Below are positions 36,392 to 45,712 of a stretch of DNA of 58,327 nt, in pieces (position 1 is the first letter of the stretch; each line of letters begins with the position of its first letter). The translations under genes were made by a program, and so were the position numbers. This DNA comes from Asaia bogorensis (GTDB lineage Bacteria > Pseudomonadota > Alphaproteobacteria > Reyranellales > Reyranellaceae). The notes beneath the pieces were generated by a model, which worked only from the letters and a program-made list of their open reading frames with translations, was not told the origin of the DNA and searched no databases. The stretch is from positions 1 through 58,327 of the forward strand of contig CAMDQJ010000009.1 of assembly GCA_945905835.1 (NCBI GenBank), given 5' to 3'.

Positions 36392-37053
36392 ACGTCGTAG
36401 GCATGCGAGAGCTTGCGGCCGAGCACCGGATCTTCGAGCTCCATCTCGAAGCGCGGTGAGGACCGGATGCCGCCGATCGCCGGCATGGTGCCGCAAAACA
36501 TCACTGCGCCCATGGGCAGGCGCTTGTCGTTGCGCCAGCCCAGGATCAATTCGCGCGGGCTCCGGATGTTGGCGAGCGGGCCTTCCTGATAGAGCACGCG
36601 CGCGCCTACTTCGTGGATGAAGCTGCGCAGGATGAGGCGATCCCAGTGCGGCTCGACTTCCTCGAAGCGCCAGGCGACGCGGCCGACCGGCTTGGCGCAC
36701 ATCTGCTTGGAAACCGCGATGCCGTAGCTCTCGACCTTGCGGTCGGTGTGATCGGCGCCGAGCGTCACCCAGAGCCGGCCGTCGGCGCCGACCAGCACGG
36801 GCTCGGCTTCGCCCGAGCTGTCGTCGCCCAGCACCTGGATATGGTCGGCCTGGGTCAGCATCTGCGCCGCTGCGCGGTAGTAGATCGGCACCTGCGACGA
36901 CGGCTGCACGCCGATCGCCTTCAGCTCCTCGATGTGATGGTTGAGTGCCGCGACATCGCGGCCGGTCCAGCCGGCGATCACGAGATCGCTGATCTCGACC
37001 GAGACTTTCTCGACGGCGCCCTTGGCGTGGCCGTCGAATGCGAGCCGCGTCAT
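36367..37053 (-). CDS. DUF2848 family protein
   Basis: A 228-residue protein of the DUF2848 family, related in fold to fumarylacetoacetate hydrolase. Visible segments are LVIAGWTGRDVAALNHHIEE, YYRAAAQML, VTLGADHTDRKVES, VMFCGTMPAIGGI and ELEDPVLGRKLSHAYDV. No enzymatic role is established. It is encoded 3 bases after the DUF1445 gene and likely forms an operon with it and the SDR gene (37881-38636), which suggests a short catabolic pathway for a carboxylic acid. Start ATG at 37053. Confidence 0.8.
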   Translation of the reverse strand: MTRLAFDGHAKGAVEKVSVEISDLVIAGWTGRDVAALNHHIEELKAIGVQPSSQVPIYYRAAAQMLTQADHIQVLGDDSSGEAEPVLVGADGRLWVTLGADHTDRKVESYGIAVSKQMCAKPVGRVAWRFEEVEPHWDRLILRSFIHEVGARVLYQEGPLANIRSPRELILGWRNDKRLPMGAVMFCGTMPAIGGIRSSPRFEMELEDPVLGRKLSHAYDVQVLPIVS

Positions 37054-37056
37054 TTC

Positions 37057-37857
37057 CTACAGGATGGCGAGGTGGGCGTTCAAAAGGTCGGTCACCAGCA
37101 TGTAGCCGGGCGCGTGGGTGATGCAGAACTCGGGCTTCACCGTGGCCACGACCGATTGCGGAGTGACGCCGCAGGCCCAGAACACCGGGAACTCGTCGTC
37201 CTTCACGGGCACCGCGTCGCCGTAGTCGGGCTTGGCGATGTCCTTGATGCCCAAAAGCTCGGGCTTGCCGAGATGGACGGGAGCGCCGTGCACCGAGGGA
37301 AAGCGCGTGGTGATCTGCACGGCGCGGATCGCGTCGGCCGGGCGGAACGGGCGCATCGAGACGACCATGGGGCCGTGGAACGGGCCGGACGGTCGGCACT
37401 GGATGTTGGTGCGGTACATCGGGACGTTGCTGTTGCAGGTCTGGTGGCGCAGCTCGAGGCCGTTCTCGACCAGCGCTTCTTCAAACGAGAATGAGCAGCC
37501 GAGCACGAACGACACCAGATCGTCGCGCCACACCTTCTTGAGGTCGGTCACTTCCTCGACCATCTCGCCGTTCTTCCACACCCGGTAGAGCGGGATGTCG
37601 GTGCGGATGTCGAGATCCTCGCCGAGGTTGGGCAGACGCCAGTCGCCGGGCTCGGACTGGCCGAGCAAGGGGCAGGGCTTGGGGTTGAGCTGGCAGAAGC
37701 GCGCGAAGTCGGCGGCCAGCGCCTTGGGCAGGATGGCGAGATTGCCCTGCACGTAGCCCGGCGCCATGCCCGAGGTCGGCGCGAGGTTGGTGCCGGCGCG
37801 GATGCGGCGGCGGGCGTCGCGGCCGGTTTCGCCTTTGAAGGTGCTGATCGTATCCAT
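37057..37857 (-). CDS. DUF1445 putative hydro-lyase (YcsI family)
   Basis: A 266-residue protein of the DUF1445/YcsI family, called putative hydro-lyases and related to D-glutamate cyclase. Characteristic segments are [57 protein letters not shown], and [12 protein letters not shown] with [10 protein letters not shown] at the C-terminus. The family converts amino-acid-derived compounds; the exact reaction is not proven. It lies 3 bases upstream of the DUF2848 gene and 23 bases downstream of the SDR gene, all on the minus strand. Confidence 0.85.
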   Translation of the reverse strand: MDTISTFKGETGRDARRRIRAGTNLAPTSGMAPGYVQGNLAILPKALAADFARFCQLNPKPCPLLGQSEPGDWRLPNLGEDLDIRTDIPLYRVWKNGEMVEEVTDLKKVWRDDLVSFVLGCSFSFEEALVENGLELRHQTCNSNVPMYRTNIQCRPSGPFHGPMVVSMRPFRPADAIRAVQITTRFPSVHGAPVHLGKPELLGIKDIAKPDYGDAVPVKDDEFPVFWACGVTPQSVVATVKPEFCITHAPGYMLVTDLLNAHLAIL

Positions 37858-37880
37858 TGCGGTCTCCTAGACGTGCCCCC

Positions 37881-38636
37881 TTAAACGTGTTGCCCGCCGT
37901 TGATCTGGATCTCGGCGCCGGAAACGTAGCTCGCACCCTTCTCGCACAGGAAGTGGATGACGTCGGCCACTTCATCGGGCGTGCCGAGGCGACGCATCGG
38001 GATCTGCTCCTCGACGATCTGCTCGGTGCCGGGCGACAGGATCGCGGTGTCGATCTCGCCGGGCGCTATCGCGTTGACGCGAATGCCGCGTGGCCCGAAA
38101 TCGTGCGCCATCTCGCGTGTCAGTGCGGCCAGCGCCGCCTTCGAGGTGGCGTAGGCCGAGCCGGCAAAGGGATGGACGCGGCTGCCGGCGATCGAGGTCA
38201 CGTTGACGACGCAGCCGCGCGCCTCGGCCAGTTCCGTCATCAGCCCGCGCGCCAAAGAGACGGGCGCGAAGAAATTGACGTTGAACACACGCTGCCAGAG
38301 GTCGAACGGCGTGTCGATGGCGCCCAGCCGTCCGCCGGTCTCGTCCTTGGGCGAAATCGCCGCGTTGTTGACCAGCGCATCGAGCCGGCCGCCGCCCAGC
38401 CGGGCACGGATTTCGTCGATGCCGCGTGCGATGTCGCCGTGGTCGGCAAGATCGAGCTGCACGTGGTTCTTGTCGCCGCCCGGCCACGGGCAGAGGGCGC
38501 TGAAGGGCTGGCGCGAAACGGTGATGACCCGCCACCCGCCGGCGCTGAACTTCTTCACGGTCGCATGGCCGATGCCGCGGCTCGCGCCGGTCAGCACCAG
38601 GGTACGCGTGTTGTCGAGATGTGGTGCGATTGCCAT
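37881..38636 (-). CDS. SDR family NAD(P)-dependent oxidoreductase
   Basis: A 251-residue classical short-chain dehydrogenase. The cofactor motif TGASRGIGHA is near residue 15, NNAAI near 92, and the active-site Tyr/Lys are in YATSKAALAALTREMA near residue 160, with Ser in VTSIAGSRVH. The substrate is probably a hydroxy or keto acid given the neighbours. ATG at 38636 gives MAIAPHLDNTRTLVLTGAS; an upstream in-frame start adds only non-homologous residues. First gene of the SDR-DUF1445-DUF2848 unit. Confidence 0.9.
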   Translation of the reverse strand: MAIAPHLDNTRTLVLTGASRGIGHATVKKFSAGGWRVITVSRQPFSALCPWPGGDKNHVQLDLADHGDIARGIDEIRARLGGGRLDALVNNAAISPKDETGGRLGAIDTPFDLWQRVFNVNFFAPVSLARGLMTELAEARGCVVNVTSIAGSRVHPFAGSAYATSKAALAALTREMAHDFGPRGIRVNAIAPGEIDTAILSPGTEQIVEEQIPMRRLGTPDEVADVIHFLCEKGASYVSGAEIQINGGQHV

Positions 38637-38787
38637 GGATCCGACCTTACTCCGGCAAGCCGGCGGTGTCCGCCGCGCGCGCGAGACCACGGGAGGTGGT
38701 TCTTGCAGTGTCGCACCCCGAACCGTTGTGGAGTTTAAGTATTATCTCTTCTTTGATCGTTAACACATTGAAATTGCAACATTTTTC

Positions 38788-38816
38788 TTGTGTGTGAATC
38801 GTTTCAGACGTATATT
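38788..38816 (+). promoter_or_regulatory. promoter of the small membrane protein gene
   Basis: TTGTGT (38788-38793), a 17-base spacer, and TATATT (38811-38816), 78 bases before the small gene's start codon. The surrounding 38740-38830 is AT-rich compared with the rest of the window. Confidence 0.55.
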
Positions 38817-38893
38817 CCGCTCCGGCACGGCCAATATTTTTTAGGTCGCTGTCGCCGGTTTTTTAAACGAAGTCATAAATGGAGATGTTCGCC

Positions 38894-39067
38894 ATGTTGG
38901 ACGAACGCTTGGCCTATGCGCCTATCCCTCATTTGCGCACCCGCCCCGCCACCATGCTCACCGCCGTCGGTCTTTGCGTGATCATCATGCTGATCCAGCT
39001 CATGCCTGAAATCCAGGACAGGGGCTCGCGCACCTCACCCTCGCCGGTAACCGTCGCCCACCAGTAA
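38894..39067 (+). CDS. small single-pass membrane protein, 57 residues
   Basis: A short gene coding MLDERLAYAPIPHLRTRP, then a hydrophobic helix TMLTAVGLCVIIMLIQLM (residues 20-37) and a polar tail ending SPVTVAHQ. ATG at 38894 has GGAG nine bases upstream and is preferred over ATG at 38879. It has its own promoter and stands alone before the kinase gene, 89 bases away. No family is recognised; a single-helix inner-membrane peptide of unknown role. Confidence 0.6.
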   Translation: MLDERLAYAPIPHLRTRPATMLTAVGLCVIIMLIQLMPEIQDRGSRTSPSPVTVAHQ

Positions 39068-39156
39068 AGCCGGCGTCGCTGTCAGGGTGCTTGTGCGCCC
39101 GACAACGAACGCGCATGTAGGGACGCAGGTTTCTCGCGCCCCGGCTTCGCTCGTTT

Positions 39157-41034
39157 ATGACCATCGACAATGTCCAGGCCCTGCCGCTTAGCACGCGGCT
39201 CGGCGACTATCGCCTCGATGCGGTGATCGGGCACGGCGGCTTCGGCATCACCTATCGTGCCTTCGACACCCAGCTCGCCAAATTCGTCGCCATAAAGGAA
39301 TACCTGCCGGTCGAGTTCGCCGTGCGCGCCGCCAACGGTGATGTCGTGCCGCGCGCCCACCGCTTCGCCGACGATTTCGCCTGGGGCCGCGAGCGCTTCC
39401 TCGAGGAAGCGCGCGCGCTCGCCCGCTTCCGCCATCCCCACATCGTGCCGGTGCTGCGCTACTTCGAGGCCAACGGCACCGCCTACACCGTGATGGAGTT
39501 CGAGGACGGCCGCAGTGTCGGCCAGCTTTTGCGCGAGCGCGGCCGCCGCCTGGCGCCGGCCGAGGTACAGAGCCTCGCCACCGGCCTGCTGAGCGGTCTT
39601 GCCGCCGTCCACGCCCAGGGCTTCCTCCATCGTGACATCAAGCCGTCCAACATCATCGTGCGCACCGATGGCGTGCCGGTGCTGATCGATTTCGGCGCGG
39701 CGCGCCAGGCGATGGGCGGCCGTACCCGCACGCTCACCGGCATCCTGACGCCGCAATATGCGCCGATCGAGCAGTACGCGCTCGACGGCAAGCAGGGCCC
39801 GTGGAGCGACATCTATTCCGCCGCCGCGGTGCTGCATCACGCCATCGCCGGCCATCCGCCGCCCGAAGCCGCCGCGCGCGTCGGCGCCGATCCCTACCGG
39901 CCGCTCGCCGTAACCCACGCCGACCGCTACGATCAGATTTTCCTGAGCGCCGTCGATCGCGCGCTCGCCTTCTCGTCCGAGCAGCGCCCGCAAACCGTCG
40001 AGGAGTGGAGCGCGCTGTTCGGCATGACTCAGCGTCCCGAGGAACAGCCGACGCGGCGCATGGCGCCGGCGGCGATGACGGCGCCGCGCGAATTGGGCGG
40101 CGTCAGCCGCGAGCAGGCCCTGATGCCGCCGCCCTCGCTGCCGATGCGGCGCAAGCGCCGGCGCGTGCTGACGGCGCTGCTCATCCTCGTCGCGCCGGCC
40201 GCGGTGAGCTGGCGTTACCACGATGAAATCTACGCGCGCTGGGCGGCGCGGCTTTTGCCGACACCGACGGCGCCCGCCCAGCCGGTCGAAACGGTCGAAG
40301 CCCCAGCCGCCGCGCCATCGCCTGCCGCACCACCAGCCGTGACACCGGCCCCGTCACCGGCCCCGTCACCGGACGACACGGCGAAAAAAGTATTGATCGA
40401 ACAGGCGACGCGCGCGTCGATCGAGGCCAAGGCGGTGCTCGAACAGGCGGAAGAGGCCGCGCAAAAAGCCCGCGCCATGGCGGGCGAGGCGCGCATCGCG
40501 GCGGCACGCGCGGCGCGTGCCGATTTGGAAAACACCGAGCGCCTGACCTATGACGACGGCGCGAGCTACATCGGCCAGGTCTCCGACGGCAAGCGCCATG
40601 GCCTCGGCGTCGCCGAGCTCAAAGGCGGCGAGCGCCAGGCCGGCCAATGGACCAACGATCACCTGAACGGTCTGGGCACCGTGCGCTTCGCCGACGATGC
40701 GCGTTATGCCGGCCAGTGGCAGGACGGCCAGTCGACCGGCACCGGCGTGCGCGAGAAGACCGGCGCCGAACGCGCCGAGGGCAACTTCGCCGGCGGCCGC
40801 CTCGAAGGTCCGGCGCTGCGCCGAACGCTGGGCGATCCCAACACCGTGCAGGCCGGCGTCTGGCGCGCCGACTCACTCGACGGCCCCGGCGTCGAGTCGG
40901 TCGGCGACCGCGAGCGCTACGAAGGCACCTTCCGCGCCGGCCGCCGTCACGGCTTTGGCCTTCTGACCGGCGCCGACGGCATCGGCCGCGCCGGCAAGTG
41001 GGAAGACGGAAAGCTTGTGACGTCAGCGCCTTAG
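39157..41034 (+). CDS. membrane-anchored serine/threonine protein kinase with MORN repeats
   Basis: A 625-residue eukaryotic-type kinase. The kinase domain (about residues 15-290) has the glycine loop VIGHGGFGITYRAFD, the lysine in FVAIKEYLPVEF, the catalytic loop FLHRDIKPSNIIV, and DFGAARQAMGG, so it should be active. A transmembrane helix lies near residue 345 (LTALLILVAPAAVSW), followed by a Pro/Ala linker, an Ala/Glu-rich coiled coil (about 410-460), and from about 465 MORN repeats (YIGQVSDGKRHGLGVAEL, YAGQWQDGQSTGTGV, YEGTFRAGRRHGFG). Kinase inside and MORN array outside the membrane is the likely topology. Substrate unknown. Confidence 0.88.
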   Translation: MTIDNVQALPLSTRLGDYRLDAVIGHGGFGITYRAFDTQLAKFVAIKEYLPVEFAVRAANGDVVPRAHRFADDFAWGRERFLEEARALARFRHPHIVPVLRYFEANGTAYTVMEFEDGRSVGQLLRERGRRLAPAEVQSLATGLLSGLAAVHAQGFLHRDIKPSNIIVRTDGVPVLIDFGAARQAMGGRTRTLTGILTPQYAPIEQYALDGKQGPWSDIYSAAAVLHHAIAGHPPPEAAARVGADPYRPLAVTHADRYDQIFLSAVDRALAFSSEQRPQTVEEWSALFGMTQRPEEQPTRRMAPAAMTAPRELGGVSREQALMPPPSLPMRRKRRRVLTALLILVAPAAVSWRYHDEIYARWAARLLPTPTAPAQPVETVEAPAAAPSPAAPPAVTPAPSPAPSPDDTAKKVLIEQATRASIEAKAVLEQAEEAAQKARAMAGEARIAAARAARADLENTERLTYDDGASYIGQVSDGKRHGLGVAELKGGERQAGQWTNDHLNGLGTVRFADDARYAGQWQDGQSTGTGVREKTGAERAEGNFAGGRLEGPALRRTLGDPNTVQAGVWRADSLDGPGVESVGDRERYEGTFRAGRRHGFGLLTGADGIGRAGKWEDGKLVTSAP

Positions 41035-41090
41035 CGCCCCCTCTTTGGAGCAGGAGCCAATGGCATGGAAGTTGCGCCCAACCGGGTGCC

Positions 41091-41552
41091 GTGACCAAAG
41101 CCCTGTCCGTCCTGCTGATCGACGACAACCCCGCCCGCGCCGAAATCGTCGAGGCGGGCTTGCGGGCGGCCGGCTATCGCCTGCTGGCGCGGCTCGAAGG
41201 CACGCAGAATCTCACAGCCCGCGTGCGCGAACTCGAGCCCGATGTCGTCGTCGTCAGCATCGATAGTCCCGGCCGTGACACCATCGAAGACATGCGGCGC
41301 TCGACCGAGCAGCAGCCGCGGCCCATTGCGCTGTTCGTCGATCGCTCCGATCCGGCAACCATCGCGGCGGCAATGGAAGCGGGCGTTTCAGCTTATGTCG
41401 TGAAGGGCCTGGCGGAGGACCGCGTGCGGCCGGTTGTCGACGTCGCGGTGGCGCATTTCAACCGCTACCACTCGATGCGCGAGGAACTCGATCGCGCGCG
41501 TCTTTCTCTGGTCGAACGCAAGTTGGTCGATCGCGCCAAGGGGCTGCTGATG
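41091..41552 (+). pseudogene. NasT-type ANTAR response regulator, 3' truncated
   Basis: The gene starts GTG at 41091 and codes a receiver domain (SVLLIDDNPARAEIVEAGL; VVVVSIDSPGRDTIEDMRR) plus the first half of an ANTAR RNA-binding domain (ARLSLVERKLVDRAKGLLM). ANTAR domains continue about 30 residues with a second helix (EDAYALLR), but here the frame meets siroheme synthase sequence at about 41550-41555 and runs on out of frame to a stop at 41756. NasT acts with NasS on the nitrate-assimilation leader RNA; its loss of the ANTAR tail should abolish antitermination. Confidence 0.7.
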
Positions 41553-42571
41553 CCCGGCGGTTGCGCTCGGAGATCGACCGCGCGGTGCCGGCGGCAGTCG
41601 GCCGTCTGGCGCGCTTCGCCGAGGTGTTTCGCGACCAGGTCCGCCGCACGCTCGATGAGCCGCGGGCGCGCCGCCTGTTCTGGGATCGCGTGTTCGAGGG
41701 TCGCATCGGCGAACTCGCTTTGGCCGGCGACGAGATCGCGGCGCGGCGCGAGCTGATACGCCTGCTCGATGCGGCGCGGGTGGAGCCGACGCCGGTCATG
41801 GGCATGGTCCATCTGGTGGGCGCGGGGCCCGGCGATCCCGAGCTTTTGACTCTTAAGGCACATCGCCTGCTGCAGAGCGCCGATACAGTCGTCTACGACC
41901 GCTTGGTCTCGCCCGAGGTGCTGGTAATGGCGCGGCGCGACGCCGACCGGATCTATGTCGGCAAGCGGCGGGCGCATCATTGCGTGCCGCAAGCCGAGAT
42001 CAACGACCGGCTGGTGGCGCTGGCGCAGGCCGGCAAGAGCGTGGTGCGGCTGAAGGGCGGCGATCCTTTCGTGTTCGGCCGCGGCGGTGAGGAGGTCGAG
42101 GCGCTGATGGCGGCGGGCGTGCCGGTCGAGATCGTGCCGGGCATCACCGCGGCGCTCGGCTGTGCTGCGAGCGCGGGCGTGGCGCTCACCCATCGCGACC
42201 ATGCGCAGGCCTGCGTCTTCGTCACCGGGCATCTCAAGGACGGCAGCGTGGCGCTCGACTGGCCGATGCTGGCGCGGCCCAACCAGACGGTCGTCGTCTA
42301 TATGGGTGTCGGCGCCCTGCCGGTGATCGCCCGCCAGCTGATCGCCAATGGTCTGCCGGCGGCCACGCCGGTGGCGCTGATCGAGAACGGCACCACCGAC
42401 CGCGAGCGGCGAGTCGTCGGCACCCTTGCATCGATCGATCGCCAGGCGCTTTTGGCTCGCCTCGACGGCCCGACGCTTTGCATTGTCGGTGAAGTCGTCG
42501 GCGTGGCGTTGGCGCGCAGCCCCGAACTGAGGCCAGAATTTCGCTTTGAGTCCAAAATCGGTCTCTGGTAG
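41552..42571 (+). pseudogene. cysG: siroheme synthase CysG, N-terminal part missing; SUMT domain intact
   Basis: The frame begins mid-protein (ARRLRSEIDRAVPAAVG), continues the CysG dimerisation region to about residue 85, and then holds a complete uroporphyrinogen III methyltransferase domain: GMVHLVGAGPGDPELLTLKA, DTVVYDRLVSPEVL, VRLKGGDPFVFGRGGEE, and GVALTHRDHAQACVFVTGH. The precorrin-2 dehydrogenase/ferrochelatase part with its NAD-binding loop, about 110 residues, is gone, and no start codon with ribosome binding site is visible (TTG 41561 is the first candidate). The SUMT part could still be made from an internal start. In related organisms cysG stands at the far end of the nitrate-reduction operon that begins with nasT. 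Confidence 0.75.
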
Positions 42572-42580
42572 AACCTCAGT

Positions 42581-43336
42581 GTGATAAAAATGCAACATTG
42601 GGATTTGGGGACGCGTAGCTTTGTTCTAGGTCTGGCGGTAACGCTGGCTTTCGCCGGCGTGGGCTACGCCCAATCCAATTCAGGGGCGGCCAACCCGGCC
42701 GGCTCGATCACGCCGGAAGTATTGCGCGGCACCTCGGCCGATCCCGACGCCAAGAAAGCGGTTCCCAAGTCCACCGCCGTCCCCAAACCCGTCGCCCAGA
42801 AGACCAATCCGCAGACCCTGCGCGCCACGCGCTACGGCGCGGCTCCCGCGCCGGCCCAGCCGCCGCAGACGCCGCCGCAGCTCGACACCACCAGCCCGCG
42901 CAGCCTCAGCCTGCTGAACTTCAACTCCAAGGAGACGCTCACCGTCACCTACTGGTCTGACGGCGCCTATCACCGCGACGCGCTCGACCAGCTCAACCGC
43001 TTCCTGTGCGATACTCGCGACAACGCCCAGACCGAAATGGATCCGTTGCTGTTCGACGTGCTGTGGCACACCATGCGTATCGTCGGCTACGGCGGCGAGA
43101 TCGAGGTGCTGTCGGCCTACCGCTCGCCGACGACCAATGCCTGGCTGGCCAGCGTCAGCCGCGGCGTGGCGCGCGACAGCCAGCACATGAACGGCAACGC
43201 CATGGACATCCGCTTCCCCGGCGTGCCGGTCTTCAAGATCCGCGCCGCGGCGCGCTCGCTCGAAATGGGCGGTGTCGGCTTCTATCCGCGCTCGGGCTTC
43301 GTGCACCTCGACACCGGTCCTGTCCGCTACTGGTGA
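42581..43336 (+). CDS. DUF882 (YcbK-like) M15 zinc peptidase, exported
   Basis: A 251-residue protein with a signal peptide ([18 protein letters not shown]), a Pro/Ala-rich linker to about residue 110, and a C-terminal DUF882/M15-type domain. The metal site is visible as [13 protein letters not shown] (His and Asp) and [13 protein letters not shown] (second His), and the segment [11 protein letters not shown] is typical. Such enzymes are thought to cut peptidoglycan cross-bridges in the periplasm. GTG at 42581 or ATG at 42590 may be the start; neither has a strong ribosome binding site. The stop overlaps the next gene's GTG by 3 bases. Confidence 0.87.
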   Translation: MIKMQHWDLGTRSFVLGLAVTLAFAGVGYAQSNSGAANPAGSITPEVLRGTSADPDAKKAVPKSTAVPKPVAQKTNPQTLRATRYGAAPAPAQPPQTPPQLDTTSPRSLSLLNFNSKETLTVTYWSDGAYHRDALDQLNRFLCDTRDNAQTEMDPLLFDVLWHTMRIVGYGGEIEVLSAYRSPTTNAWLASVSRGVARDSQHMNGNAMDIRFPGVPVFKIRAAARSLEMGGVGFYPRSGFVHLDTGPVRYW

Positions 43337-43848
43337 GTGCCTCCCGCATCAAGGTCGTCGAAGGCGACATCACGCGCCTCGACGTCGATGCGATCGTAAA
43401 TGCCGCGAATGAAAGCCTTTTGGGCGGCGGTGGCGTCGACGGTGCGATCCATCGTGCCGCCGGTCCCGCCCTCGTTCTCGAATGTCGCATGCTGCACGGT
43501 TGCAAGACCGGTCAGGCCAAGATCACCAAGGGCTATCGGCTAAAAGCACGCCACATCATCCATACGGTCGGGCCGGTGTGGCGCGGCGGCGCCAACGGCG
43601 AGCCGGAGCTGCTGGCAAGCTGTTATCGCAACAGTCTGGCGCTGGCCGACAATCACGGACTTAAAAGCATCGCCTTTCCGGCAATCTCGACCGGCATCTA
43701 CGGCTATCCGAAGGAACCCGCGACCGAGATCGCCGTGCGCGAGGTGCTGACGCACCTGACACCGAAGCGCGTCATTTTTTGCTGCTTCGGCGCCGCCATG
43801 GCGGCGCTCTACCGCGAGATCATTGCCCGTAGCGATTCGCGTTCTTGA
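43333..43848 (+). CDS. macro-domain protein (O-acetyl-ADP-ribose deacetylase type)
   Basis: A 171-residue macro domain. ADP-ribose-binding features are [35 protein letters not shown] near the N-terminus and [20 protein letters not shown] near residue 116. The catalytic-type motif GGGVDGAIH and the downstream Asp/His context fit deacetylases such as YmdB that remove acetyl from O-acetyl-ADP-ribose or ADP-ribose from proteins. The GTG start at 43333 overlaps the DUF882 stop (GTGA), so the two are coupled. Its 3' end overlaps the DUF924 gene on the other strand by 29 bases. Confidence 0.9.
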   Translation: MSASRIKVVEGDITRLDVDAIVNAANESLLGGGGVDGAIHRAAGPALVLECRMLHGCKTGQAKITKGYRLKARHIIHTVGPVWRGGANGEPELLASCYRNSLALADNHGLKSIAFPAISTGIYGYPKEPATEIAVREVLTHLTPKRVIFCCFGAAMAALYREIIARSDSRS

Positions 43849-44395
43849 GGTAGTCGAGCTCGGTTTCCGTGCTGGGTCGGCCCAGAACCTCGTTGCGATG
43901 GGGAAAGCGCCCGAAGCGCACGACGATGTCGCGATGGTCCGCCGCCGACTTCACATTGTCCTCGCCGCCGATGGTCGCCAGCAGGGCGCAGGCCAGCTCC
44001 TGGTCGGCGGCCTGCTCGCTGTGGCCGAACGGCATGTAGAAGAAAAGGCGCATGTCCGGCATAAACACCGCCGGATAGAAATGGGCCAGCGCCCAGCGGG
44101 CGATCTCGACCGCCTTGGCGTCGCCGCAGAAGGCGCGCGGGGTGCGGCGGAAGCAGTTGCGCGGGAACTGGTCGCAGAGAAGGATCAGCGCCAGGGCGCC
44201 TTCGGGCGAGGCCTTCCAGACGTCCAGCTCGCCGGCCACCGCTCGGTCGATGGCGCGCCCGAAGCGCTGGATCGTCTCGGCGTCGAATTCAGGCGTGCTC
44301 TTCCACCAGATCTCGCGCGGCTTGCCGTGGCCGGGATCGCCCAGCGGCAGGAACCAGAAATCGAGAATGTCGCGGATCGACGGCGTGTCGCTCAT
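43820..44395 (-). CDS. DUF924 family protein
   Basis: A 191-residue protein of the DUF924 family: [55 protein letters not shown] and [21 protein letters not shown] are the diagnostic segments. A TPR-like all-helical fold is expected; the function is unknown. It begins 5 bases after the stop of the sulfatase gene on the same strand, so the two are probably co-transcribed. ATG at 44395 is the only good start. Confidence 0.88.
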   Translation of the reverse strand: MSDTPSIRDILDFWFLPLGDPGHGKPREIWWKSTPEFDAETIQRFGRAIDRAVAGELDVWKASPEGALALILLCDQFPRNCFRRTPRAFCGDAKAVEIARWALAHFYPAVFMPDMRLFFYMPFGHSEQAADQELACALLATIGGEDNVKSAADHRDIVVRFGRFPHRNEVLGRPSTETELDYLKNANRYGQ

Positions 44396-44400
44396 GCGGC

Positions 44401-45696
44401 CTAGGGCATGTCCTTCTTGCCGTAGACCAGCCGGACCTGGGCGTCGTCGGGGATCGGCGGCATGGTTGCGTCCCAGCGTTGCCAGGCCGCGCGCATCTCG
44501 GCCAGTCGCCCGGGATAGCGTTTGGCCAGATTGGCGCGCTCGCGCTCGTCGGTGACGACGTCGAACAGATATTCGTGCTGGCCGACCGCCAGATACTTCC
44601 AGCGGTCCGTGCGCATCGCCCGCTGATCGTTGTGCTTCATGCGCCAGAACAGCGCGCGATCGGCGACGGCGTCGGGCTTGGCGAGCACCGGCAGCAGCGA
44701 CGTGCCGTCGCTCGGATAGTCGGGATGGGCGCTCGTGCCGGCGGCCTCGAAGAAGGTCGGCACCCAATCCATCGTGATCGCAAGCTGGTCGGTCGTCGTG
44801 CCGGCCGGCGTTCGGTTGGGCCAGCGCACGACGTAGGGCACGCGGATACCGCCTTCCATCAGGTCCATCTTGCCGCCGACCAGTGGCCAGTTGTAGGAGA
44901 AGCGCTCGCCGCCATTGTCGCTGGTAAAGACGACGATGGTGTCCTGGGCGATGCCCTTGTCGTCGAGCATGGCGAGGATACGGCCGATGCCCTCGTCCAT
45001 GTGGTGGATCATGCGGCGGTAGACGTGGATCGTGCCGCCGTCAAGATGGGCGATGGCGCGGCCCAGCGACTTGGCCAGTGCCTCATCCTCCCGCGTCTCC
45101 CACGGCCAGTGTGGGGCGGTGTAATGAAGGCTCAGCAGGAACGGCTTGCGTGAGTCGGCGCAACGCGAGACGAAATCGACGGCGCGATCGGACAGCAGGT
45201 CGGTGAGATAGCCCTCGTGGTGGACCTCCTTGCCGTTCTCGAACAGGTCGTGCGTGCCGACGCTGTCGCAATGGGTGAAATAGTCGACGCCGCCGGCGAT
45301 CGGTCCGAAATGCTCGTCGTAGCCGCTCAGCAATGGACCGAAATGCGGCGCGAAGCCGAGATGCCATTTGCCGACCAGCGCCGTGCGGTATCCGGCTTCG
45401 CGCAGTCGCGAGGGCAGAGTCGGATGGTCCGGTGGCAGGCCGATCACCTTGTCGCCGCGCATCGCGCTGCCGATCGGTTCCTCGGCGGCGCCGCGGATGC
45501 GATACTGGTAGCGGCCGGTCGCCATGGCAAAGCGGGTGGGCGAGCAGACCGCCGAATTGGCGTAGCCGCGCGTGAAGCGCAGGCCTTGGGCGGCCATCCG
45601 GTCGATGTTGGGCGACACCGGCGCGCGGCCGCCATAGCAGCCGAGATCGGCATAGCCGAGATCGTCGGCGAGAATGAAGATGAAGTTCGTCGGCAT
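44401..45696 (-). CDS. sulfatase (formylglycine-dependent), probably arylsulfatase
   Basis: A 431-residue type I sulfatase. The formylglycine site is CSPTRFAMATGR (CxPxR) near residue 50, so the cysteine would be oxidised by a formylglycine-generating enzyme. Metal ligands are in FILADDLGYADLGCYGG and FTSDNGGERFS, and the residues SLHYTAPHWPWET resemble arylsulfatases. No signal peptide is visible, so it may act in the cytoplasm, unlike most secreted sulfatases. Substrate unknown. It is co-oriented with and 5 bases upstream of the DUF924 gene. ATG at 45696 is preceded by weak ribosome binding context. Confidence 0.88.
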   Translation of the reverse strand: MPTNFIFILADDLGYADLGCYGGRAPVSPNIDRMAAQGLRFTRGYANSAVCSPTRFAMATGRYQYRIRGAAEEPIGSAMRGDKVIGLPPDHPTLPSRLREAGYRTALVGKWHLGFAPHFGPLLSGYDEHFGPIAGGVDYFTHCDSVGTHDLFENGKEVHHEGYLTDLLSDRAVDFVSRCADSRKPFLLSLHYTAPHWPWETREDEALAKSLGRAIAHLDGGTIHVYRRMIHHMDEGIGRILAMLDDKGIAQDTIVVFTSDNGGERFSYNWPLVGGKMDLMEGGIRVPYVVRWPNRTPAGTTTDQLAITMDWVPTFFEAAGTSAHPDYPSDGTSLLPVLAKPDAVADRALFWRMKHNDQRAMRTDRWKYLAVGQHEYLFDVVTDERERANLAKRYPGRLAEMRAAWQRWDATMPPIPDDAQVRLVYGKKDMP

Positions 45697-45712
45697 GGCG
45701 GGTTGAGGCAGC

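Noticed and set aside
40318..40378. Tandem CCGGCCCCGTCA-type repeats in the kinase gene as a DNA repeat element
   Set aside because: They code the Pro/Ala/Ser linker of the protein and are explained by that.
41040..41093. Possible C-terminus of a NasS-like gene before nasT (…NGMEVAPNRVP, stop TGA)
   Set aside because: Only about 19 residues are open and no family motif is present; a fourth truncated nitrate gene is not supported.
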